Below are positions 1 to 4,679 of a stretch of 5,325 bases of DNA, in pieces. The first letter of the stretch is position 1. Every line of letters starts with the position of its first letter. Below the pieces are notes generated by a model. That model was not told the DNA's origin. It saw nothing but the letters and a program-made list of their open reading frames with translations, and made no database searches. Made by a program: the position numbers and the translations under genes. Origin of the DNA: Chitinophagaceae bacterium (GTDB lineage Bacteria > Bacteroidota > Bacteroidia > Chitinophagales > Chitinophagaceae); contig JAGNOY010000173.1 of assembly GCA_017989935.1 (NCBI GenBank), forward strand, positions 1 to 5,325. The letters run 5' to 3'.

Positions 1-123
1 TATTTTTTTGATTACTTGAGATTCAATTAATTTCAGCCAAATACCTGATAAAAATCATGTGCATCGTTTCGGGTTCAGGAGGAATACCACACAAATAACA
101 TTCAGCATAAAAGCCTATTACTA

Positions 124-831
124 TTAAGTAAATAGTCCTGCTAACTGGTTTAATTTTATTTCATCTTGAATGATGACTTTCTTACCTTTTAATTCTATGA
201 TGTTTTGTGCTTGAAGTTCATACAAGGCACGTGTCACTGTTTCTCTAGAGGTGCCAACCAAATTCGCCAAGTCTTCACGTTTTGCAAGCACATTGATTGT
301 TTTACCATCTTGTTCAAAGCCATAATTATTTTTAAGTACTAAGAGCGCTTGGGCTAATCTGTCTTTCACCGGATGCTGGGCAATATGAGTAATTTTTCTC
401 TCTGCTTCCTTAAGTTCTTCGGCCAATAAATGAGAAATTTTCATCGATAATTTAGGATTGCTTTCAACCATTGTATAAAATGGCGATTTCGGAATAAAAC
501 ATACCTGAGAATCTTCCATCGCAATGGCAGAACACGAAAATGTATCATCGCCAAAAATAGCTCTATGCCCCATCACATCACTATCATGTATTAAATGCAC
601 AATTTGTTCTTTCCCATCTGTTCCAACTTGTGTAACTTTTATTTTGCCAGCATGCACACAAAAAATGCCTCTTGGGTAGGATCCTTGATTAAATACAATC
701 TCTCCTTTTTTATAAAATTGACAAGTCTTCATGTTGTCAAGATTTGTTATTTCCTCGGCAGATAAATCCTTGAAAATGGAATTTAATCTTGCTTGACATT
801 GCACACAACCGATAGAAGCTTCTTCTTTCAT
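124..831 (-). CDS. Crp/Fnr-family transcriptional regulator
   Basis: A 235-residue cytoplasmic DNA-binding regulator, the usual length for the family. Residues about 20-125 form the cyclic-nucleotide-binding-type beta barrel (KKGEIVFNQG near 41-50, GKIKV at 62-66). About 125-155 is the long dimer helix, and about 156-225 a winged helix-turn-helix with recognition helix SRETVTRALYEL (195-206). The Arg-Glu-x-x-x-Arg spacing in that helix matches the DNA-contacting residues of Crp, while Fnr has Glu-x-x-Ser-Arg. The N-terminus has a C9-x2-C12 pair, with further Cys at 37, 58, 100 and 111; Bacteroidota Fnr-like proteins often carry such a pair, but an iron-sulfur cluster is not shown. No cyclic-AMP ligand can be inferred. 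It is transcribed divergently from ffh, with no Shine-Dalgarno at its ATG. The gene ends with four consecutive in-frame stop codons. Family assignment is firm; the signal and regulon are unknown. Confidence 0.95.
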   Translation of the reverse strand: MKEEASIGCVQCQARLNSIFKDLSAEEITNLDNMKTCQFYKKGEIVFNQGSYPRGIFCVHAGKIKVTQVGTDGKEQIVHLIHDSDVMGHRAIFGDDTFSCSAIAMEDSQVCFIPKSPFYTMVESNPKLSMKISHLLAEELKEAERKITHIAQHPVKDRLAQALLVLKNNYGFEQDGKTINVLAKREDLANLVGTSRETVTRALYELQAQNIIELKGKKVIIQDEIKLNQLAGLFT

Positions 832-855
832 GTAACTTGAATAGTCAAATGTAAC
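830..855. promoter_or_regulatory. Candidate operator at the start of the Crp/Fnr gene
   Basis: The plus strand reads ATGTAAC (830-836), then the perfect 12-base palindrome TTGAATAGTCAA (837-848), then ATGTAAC again (849-855). The first ATGTAAC overlaps the regulator's start codon. TTGA/TCAA half-sites are typical of Fnr-type operators, but the usual arrangement is TTGA-N6-TCAA and here the spacer is 4 bases. The position suggests self-regulation by the adjacent gene product; that is inference. Chance occurrence in AT-rich DNA is possible. Confidence 0.4.
846..853 (-). promoter_or_regulatory. Possible -7 box for the Crp/Fnr gene
   Basis: On the minus strand TACATTTG matches the Bacteroidota -7 consensus TAnnTTTG and is the same 8-mer found upstream of ffh. 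No TTTG lies at the expected distance upstream, and a start site about 7 bases downstream would leave a very short leader. The box overlaps the palindrome at 837-848, so a protein bound there would be expected to block this promoter. Weak call because the -33 element is missing. Confidence 0.3.
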
Positions 856-975
856 AAAAACTCTGTAAACTCTATTCTTAGGGCTATTGCTTTTTCAATG
901 ACAAAATTTTTGCCCCTAAATTTAAAGTTAGATTTCTTAAAATTATAAAGCGATACAACTTGGTAATTGAGTAAG

Positions 976-1062
976 TTTTTTGGGCGGCGAACACGCTTTT
1001 CGCGACAAGTCCTCCCACGAGGCGTGGTCCGGGCTTTTTGCTACAATCGTTGCCGCTTGTAG
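976..1062. repeat. GC-rich hairpin-bearing element, likely interspersed repeat
   Basis: A GC-rich block set in AT-rich intergenic DNA. It contains a perfect hairpin, CCACG (1015-1019), loop AGG, CGTGG (1023-1027), and a second inverted repeat, CTACAA (1041-1046) and TTGTAG (1057-1062), around a 10-base loop. CACGC at 992-996 can also pair with GCGTG at 1022-1026, giving an alternative, longer fold. The wording TTTGGGCG, CGGGCTTTTTGCTACAATC and TTGCCGC resembles, from memory, GC-rich intergenic repeats that recur in many Bacteroidota genomes, possibly REP-like. Copy number cannot be seen here, as only one copy is in the window. The hairpin followed by T5 (1035-1039) also looks terminator-like, but no gene ends here. 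Confidence 0.5.
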
Positions 1063-1144
1063 TTCATAGGCATGTTTTCAGTTCAAATAGGGTGCTTTAT
1101 TCTCTCGTGAATTATCAGTTTAAGAAGATGACCCTAATTCCTAA

Positions 1145-1174
1145 TTCGAATATGCACCACTTTTATTACATTTG
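1145..1174 (+). promoter_or_regulatory. Likely ffh promoter
   Basis: TACATTTG at 1167-1174 matches the Bacteroidota -7 box TAnnTTTG. TTCG at 1145-1148, 18 bases upstream, is an imperfect -33 element (consensus TTTG). A start site about 7 bases downstream would give a leader of roughly 17 bases before the ATG at 1198, a normal arrangement. There is no Shine-Dalgarno before ffh. Confidence 0.5.
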
Positions 1175-1197
1175 CGGCTCAAAATTCGATACAAGTT

Positions 1198-2520
1198 ATG
1201 TTCACAAGTTTATCAGACAGGTTAGAAGGGGCGTTTAAACAGTTAAAAGGCGAAGGCAAAATAACTGAAATCAATGTGGCTACCACCGTAAAAGAAATCA
1301 GACGTGCCCTCGTAGATGCAGATGTCAACTTTGCTATTGCCAAAGAGTTTACAGATAAAGTGAAGGAAAGAGCTATTGGCGAAAAAGTACTTACTTCAGT
1401 GACTCCTGGCCAATTGATGGTGAAAATCGTCAAAGATGAATTGGTTGAATTGATGGGCGGTAAAGAAGAAGAACTTCAACTCAATGGAAACCCTACAATC
1501 ATATTAATTGCAGGTTTACAAGGTTCTGGTAAAACAACTTTCTCGGGTAAACTAGCTCATTATTTAAAAAACACAAAGAAGAAGAAGCCTTTATTAGTGG
1601 CCGCAGATATTTATCGTCCAGCTGCGATGGAACAATTAACGGTGTTGGCAGGTCAGGTTGATGTGCCTATTCATGTAGAACTTGAAAATAAAAGTGCAGT
1701 AGATATTGCAAAAAATGCCGTAGCACTCGCTAAAGAAAAAGGCTATCAAGTGGTTATCATTGATACTGCTGGCCGCTTAGCCATCGACGAACAAATGATG
1801 AATGAGGTGGCTGAAATTAAACAAGCTGTCAATCCGAATGAAATTTTATTTGTAGTAGATTCTATGACGGGGCAAGATGCTGTTAATACGGCTAAAGCGT
1901 TTAATGAGCGTTTAGATTTTAGTGGGGTAGTCTTAACTAAATTAGACGGAGATACTCGTGGAGGAGCAGCACTTACAATTAAGTATACTGTGCAAAAGCC
2001 TATCAAGTTTGTCAGCATGGGCGAAAAGCTCGAAACCTTGGATGTGTTTTATCCTGAAAGGATGGCCCAACGTATTTTAGGGATGGGTGATATCACTACC
2101 TTGGTTGAGCGTGCTCAAATGAATTTTGATGAAGAGCAAAACAAAAAATTAGAGAAGAAAATCCGTGCCAATAAATTTGATTTTGATGATTTTAAAAATC
2201 AATTGAATCAAATTAAGAAAATGGGTAACCTGAAAGATTTATTGGGCATGATACCTGGCATTGGTAAGGCTGTAAAAGATATTGATATTAGCGATGATGC
2301 CTTTAAAGGAATTGAAGCGATGATAGGTTCTATGACACCTGAAGAAAGAAAATCTCCAGATATTATCGATCAACGCAGAAGAGCTAGAATTGCCAAGGGA
2401 AGTGGAAAACAACTTGCAGAAGTGAATGCCTTCATGAAGCAATTCGAACAAATGAAGGATATGATGAAGATGATGAATAAAATGGGTGGTGCCAATATGA
2501 AAATGCCAGGCATGCGTTAA
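1198..2520 (+). CDS. ffh: Signal recognition particle GTPase Ffh (SRP54)
   Basis: The protein component of SRP: it binds hydrophobic signal sequences emerging from the ribosome and, through paired GTP hydrolysis with FtsY, delivers them to the membrane translocon. The 440 residues are full length. The N domain covers about 1-90. The G domain follows, with P-loop GLQGSGKTT (106-114), DIYRPAA (137-143), DTAGR (189-193), TKLDG (247-251) and MGEK (274-277). From about 305 is the M domain with the SRP-RNA-binding helix-turn-helix (RRRARIAKGSG, 393-403) and a Met-rich tail ending GMR. In the RNA-binding motif the Gly-Ser-Arg seen in E. coli Ffh reads Gln-Arg-Arg. The ATG at 1198 fits the family N-terminus MF-SLSDRL. 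rnhA follows 10 bases downstream and is probably cotranscribed. No SRP RNA gene was recognised in the window. Confidence 0.98.
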   Translation: MFTSLSDRLEGAFKQLKGEGKITEINVATTVKEIRRALVDADVNFAIAKEFTDKVKERAIGEKVLTSVTPGQLMVKIVKDELVELMGGKEEELQLNGNPTIILIAGLQGSGKTTFSGKLAHYLKNTKKKKPLLVAADIYRPAAMEQLTVLAGQVDVPIHVELENKSAVDIAKNAVALAKEKGYQVVIIDTAGRLAIDEQMMNEVAEIKQAVNPNEILFVVDSMTGQDAVNTAKAFNERLDFSGVVLTKLDGDTRGGAALTIKYTVQKPIKFVSMGEKLETLDVFYPERMAQRILGMGDITTLVERAQMNFDEEQNKKLEKKIRANKFDFDDFKNQLNQIKKMGNLKDLLGMIPGIGKAVKDIDISDDAFKGIEAMIGSMTPEERKSPDIIDQRRRARIAKGSGKQLAEVNAFMKQFEQMKDMMKMMNKMGGANMKMPGMR

Positions 2521-2530
2521 TTTTTCCTTG

Positions 2531-3004
2531 ATGGACATTGTTGAAATATATACCGATGGGGCTTCCCGTGGAAACCCAGGACGAGGTGGTTACGGTATTG
2601 TACTGAAATGGAAATCTCAGCGCAAGGAATTAAGTGGTGGCTTTAGACATACCACCAATAATCGAATGGAATTAATGGGAGTAATTGTAGCGCTTGAAAG
2701 TTTAACAAGGCCTGGACTTCATATTCATTGCTATACAGATAGTAAATATGTGGTGGACGCAATTGAAAAGAAATGGGTATTTGGGTGGGTGCAAAAGCAA
2801 TTTAAAGATAAAAAGAATAAGGACCTTTGGCTTAGATTATTGCAGGTTTATAAACAGCATCACATTAGGTTCTTTTGGGTTAAAGGACACGCTAGTCATG
2901 CTGAGAACAACCGATGTGACGAATTAGCAACCTCAGCAGCCGATGGTGGCGGCTTACAAATTGATGATTGGTTCGAATCTCATCAAGAAGAAGGATTGTT
3001 CTGA
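2531..3004 (+). CDS. rnhA: Ribonuclease HI
   Basis: Cytoplasmic endonuclease that cuts the RNA strand of RNA/DNA hybrids, clearing primers and R-loops with two metal ions. With the ATG at 2531 the protein is 157 residues, close to the 155 of the E. coli enzyme. All catalytic residues are visible: D9 (YTDGASRGNPG), E47 (NRMELMG), D70 (YTDSKYV), H120 (VKGHASH) and D130 (NRCDELA). The KKWVFGWVQKQFKDKKNKDLW segment region (about 80-100) corresponds to the basic protrusion of E. coli-type RNase HI, so this is the bacterial type that contains it. A TTG directly before the ATG could also serve as start and would add one residue; ATG is preferred. It lies 10 bases after ffh on the same strand, so the two probably share a transcript. 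Confidence 0.97.
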   Translation: MDIVEIYTDGASRGNPGRGGYGIVLKWKSQRKELSGGFRHTTNNRMELMGVIVALESLTRPGLHIHCYTDSKYVVDAIEKKWVFGWVQKQFKDKKNKDLWLRLLQVYKQHHIRFFWVKGHASHAENNRCDELATSAADGGGLQIDDWFESHQEEGLF

Positions 3005-3025
3005 TTCTAAAAAAATGCCCTTCGA

Positions 3026-3057
3026 TTTGAAACTCAAGAAATTTCTTATTAGATTTG
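3026..3057 (+). promoter_or_regulatory. Promoter of the lipoprotein / caspase-like gene pair
   Basis: TTTG at 3026-3029, a 20-base spacer, then TAGATTTG at 3050-3057: a full match to the Bacteroidota housekeeping consensus TTTG-N19-21-TAnnTTTG. It lies in the 72-base gap after rnhA, with the -7 box ending 19 bases before the ATG at 3077. It should give a leader of about 13 bases and allows the two genes that follow to be transcribed apart from ffh-rnhA. Confidence 0.65.
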
Positions 3058-3076
3058 TCCAACTTATTTTATTACC

Positions 3077-3280
3077 ATGAAAAGCATTCTTGTCATCATT
3101 TCTTTAATAGCCATCGTTTCAACCACCTCTTGTAAAAGAACTTATGTTTGTGAATGTAAGGACAATAATGGTTTAAAGCGTACTTATGAGATTAAGGCAA
3201 ACAAGCATGATGCAGACAATACTTGTGAAGTGTCAAATCGTTCATATGCCTTGCAAGGCGGTTATTGTGATTTGCAGTAA
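3077..3280 (+). CDS. Small cysteine-rich lipoprotein, function unknown
   Basis: A 67-residue protein with a classic lipoprotein signal: M-K, hydrophobic stretch ILVIISLIAIVS (4-15), then lipobox STTSC with the lipidated Cys at 19. The mature part is about 48 residues, so it would be a small envelope-anchored protein. It carries four more cysteines, at 25 and 27 (CEC), 50 and 64, enough for two disulfides outside the cytoplasm. The style (a Tyr-Val-Cys-x-Cys start followed by a short beta-rich domain) resembles short uncharacterised lipoproteins of Bacteroidota, but I cannot name a family. It has its own promoter just upstream, and only 2 bases separate its stop from the caspase-like gene, so the two are almost certainly on one transcript. 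The product would sit in a different compartment from that protease, and no functional link is shown. Confidence 0.85.
   Translation: MKSILVIISLIAIVSTTSCKRTYVCECKDNNGLKRTYEIKANKHDADNTCEVSNRSYALQGGYCDLQ
3248..3259. promoter_or_regulatory. Perfect 12-base palindrome upstream of the caspase-like gene
   Basis: GCCTTGCAAGGC is a perfect palindrome within the last codons of the lipoprotein gene (encoding ALQG), 23 bases before the caspase-like start codon. It could be an operator, or an RNA hairpin influencing the second gene, but the same bases are constrained by coding and the coincidence may be chance. Confidence 0.2.
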
Positions 3281-3282
3281 TT

Positions 3283-4362
3283 ATGAGTAATGAAGCTCTA
3301 AAGAAAGTTAAGGTAATTAATATAGGGGCAGATAGTCAACTAAGTAAATCGTATACATCTATTTTAAACGATACTTCTTTTTTCAATAATCTTTTTAAGA
3401 AGTACGATGATCAGGATTTTGATATTGAAGTAGACAATTATTTCTTTAATCATAGTCAGTTAGATAATAAAGAAAGAATTCTAAAACTGCTTAATGAAGA
3501 AGCGGAAAAAATAAAATTAAAGAATGATACGACTTGTTTTATATTGATATTTTCTGGACATGGAAGGGAAATCGATGAAATTGAACAGAATAGTCATGAA
3601 CGTGTAATTGAACTATGGTTTTCTGTGGGTGCAGCATCAAACAATGAAAGGGACTATATTTATGACCAGGAAATGTTGGATTTTTTTAAGAAAATTCCAT
3701 GTTTTAAGATATTAATTTTAAATTGTTGCTATGCAGATAATTTCTTTGAAGGAGAAGAAACCAAAAGTTTGCATGCAGATGATAGCCAATCTACAAAGTC
3801 GAAATTTTCAATATTCAATACGAGCAAATATCTGATAAATCAATATAAAAAGGAGACTAATAGTGATTATCCTAATAGTAAGATTCTAAAAAGTGCAATA
3901 AAAATTGTTTCTGGTATTAATAAATTTAGAAATAGTAAAATTTTTTTGGAATTAAAAGAGACATTGAAATTAGATGATAATAAGAAAGATTATCTAGTGA
4001 AATCTATTATTCCAGAGCTTAAACTCAATATCGTTGAAAGGGATGATAGTTTTGAACAACCATTATTAGTCATTGCAGCAGCAAGTGTTGAAATGTTTGA
4101 AACCCAAGATTTTCAATTTTCGAGTTTTACTAATTTTATCTATGCGTTATCCAAACTAAAATTTGACTTAACATTAGATACGTTTTACCTGATGTACAAT
4201 CATCTTTATAATACCAATGTAAATTTGAATACCAAATACGATAAATCAGGGGATTCTTTTTTAAACTATGCCCTCTTTATTAACAAAGACAATCCTCAGA
4301 AAGAAGAACTTGCGAAACAGATTTTAAAGTATAGATTTAAAAAACCTGATTCTATATTCTAG
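3283..4362 (+). CDS. Caspase-like (clan CD) cysteine protease homologue
   Basis: A 359-residue protein without signal peptide or membrane segment, so probably cytoplasmic. The fold markers come in caspase/metacaspase order: first strand VKVINIGAD (9-16), an L-ND-x-x-x-F helix (28-34), the His strand CFILIFSGHG (85-94, H93), the Cys strand KILILNCCYA (143-151, C149 the likely nucleophile), and a C-terminal strand PLLVIAAAS (260-268) followed by a FTNFIYAL helix (282-289) like the FT-x-x-L element of bacterial caspase homologues. Asn147 stands where metacaspases have the Asp of D-x-C, a residue that helps bind a basic P1 side chain, so specificity may differ. A lysine-rich insert (about 155-258) separates the Cys strand from the last strand. 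No effector-associated, TIR, STAND or WD40 partner domain is fused. The gene is strongly A+T rich compared with ffh, suggesting acquisition. Peptidase activity is inferred from the dyad only. Confidence 0.8.
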   Translation: MSNEALKKVKVINIGADSQLSKSYTSILNDTSFFNNLFKKYDDQDFDIEVDNYFFNHSQLDNKERILKLLNEEAEKIKLKNDTTCFILIFSGHGREIDEIEQNSHERVIELWFSVGAASNNERDYIYDQEMLDFFKKIPCFKILILNCCYADNFFEGEETKSLHADDSQSTKSKFSIFNTSKYLINQYKKETNSDYPNSKILKSAIKIVSGINKFRNSKIFLELKETLKLDDNKKDYLVKSIIPELKLNIVERDDSFEQPLLVIAAASVEMFETQDFQFSSFTNFIYALSKLKFDLTLDTFYLMYNHLYNTNVNLNTKYDKSGDSFLNYALFINKDNPQKEELAKQILKYRFKKPDSIF

Positions 4363-4597
4363 TGAGCTTAACTGTGAAATCGCCATTTTCTGAAATTTTA
4401 ATATGCGTATGAAATGAAAACTCTCCATTTTCTGGAATTTTCACTCCCTGTTTTGTTGTAATTGAACCAATAGGTAAAATTGTAAAAATGCTATGTGGAA
4501 GATCAGCTTCAGTTACTTTGTATTCTTTCTCGTCTAGTATCATTACTGCTTCTGCATGAGAATCTGGTTTTTTGATTGATATCCCGTTATTTGGCAT
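4352..4597 (-). CDS. Small hypothetical protein with a C-terminal 14-residue repeat
   Basis: I do not recognise this 81-residue protein. It has no signal peptide or membrane segment. It begins MPNNGISIKKPD. The C-terminus consists of two adjacent 14-residue units, IPENGEFSFHTHIK (54-67) and ISENGDFTVKLTRI (68-81), sharing I-x-ENG-[ED]-F and reading like beta-hairpins. The frame stays open upstream to an ATG at 4699, giving 115 residues, but that start lies inside the divergent glycosyltransferase gene and adds an AT-driven Ile/Phe/Lys-rich stretch. The ATG at 4597 leaves an 82-base gap and is preferred. Its stop overlaps the caspase-like stop by 11 bases, tail to tail. No promoter with TAnnTTTG is visible. 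Coding status is supported by the composed, non-repetitive sequence and internal repeat only. A partner or inhibitor of the caspase-like protein is possible but untested. Confidence 0.6.
   Translation of the reverse strand: MPNNGISIKKPDSHAEAVMILDEKEYKVTEADLPHSIFTILPIGSITTKQGVKIPENGEFSFHTHIKISENGDFTVKLTRI
4380..4441. repeat. Direct repeat of 20 bases, 42-base period, inside the small gene
   Basis: The 20 bases at 4380-4399 and 4422-4441 agree at 18 positions, sharing CCATTTTCTG and AATTTT. The 42-base period equals 14 codons and underlies the two 14-residue units at the C-terminus of the small minus-strand protein. It looks like a short in-frame duplication that has since diverged between the matching cores. 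Confidence 0.75.
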
Positions 4598-4679
4598 AAT
4601 AGTTTTTTTTATAAAGATTAATATTATTTTCGATATATCTTCATTCAATACAATTAATTTAAAAAAATATTTCAGACCC
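4598..4679. other. AT-rich divergent intergenic gap
   Basis: 82 very AT-rich bases between the small minus-strand gene and the glycosyltransferase. They must supply promoters for both if both are genes, yet neither strand has a TAnnTTTG box here. An A7 run (4663-4669) precedes the glycosyltransferase start, as A-rich leaders often do in Bacteroidota. Confidence 0.5.

Larger units (their letters stand above)
832..1197. other. Intergenic region between divergent Crp/Fnr gene and ffh
   Basis: This is 366 bases without a convincing gene. The first part (832-975) is AT-rich and holds the operator and promoter candidates of the minus-strand regulator. The middle (976-1062) is a GC-rich hairpin-bearing element unlike its surroundings. 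The last part (1063-1197) is AT-rich again and carries the likely ffh promoter. A plus-strand reading frame of 66 codons (1038-1238) crosses the element and the ffh promoter; its product resembles no protein I recognise and I treat it as chance. Confidence 0.7.

Noticed and set aside
1..123. Possible gene ends at the left edge: plus-strand YFFDYLRFN then stop at 28-30, and a minus-strand open stretch reading FYAECYLCGIPPEPE and ending at 23-25.
   Set aside because: The plus-strand piece is only nine residues. The minus-strand stretch looks protein-like but has no start codon ahead of the CxxC part and begins inside the regulator gene. Neither can be called without sequence to the left.
120..136. 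Inverted repeat ACTATT/AATAGT at the end of the Crp/Fnr gene as a terminator.
   Set aside because: The stem is short and AT-rich, overlaps the stop codon and is not followed by a T run.
1015..1039. Hairpin plus T5 as a rho-independent terminator.
   Set aside because: The stem is only 5 base pairs, the T run is 7 bases beyond it, and no plus-strand gene ends here. It is better explained as part of the repeat-like element.
1038..1238. Plus-strand frame of 66 codons across the intergenic repeat and into ffh.
   Set aside because: It spans the GC-rich element and the ffh promoter, overlaps ffh in another frame, and resembles no protein.
1179..2538. Minus-strand frames of 84, 90 and 99 codons opposite ffh.
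   Set aside because: They lie fully or almost fully inside the clearly coding ffh gene and are antisense shadows with biased composition.
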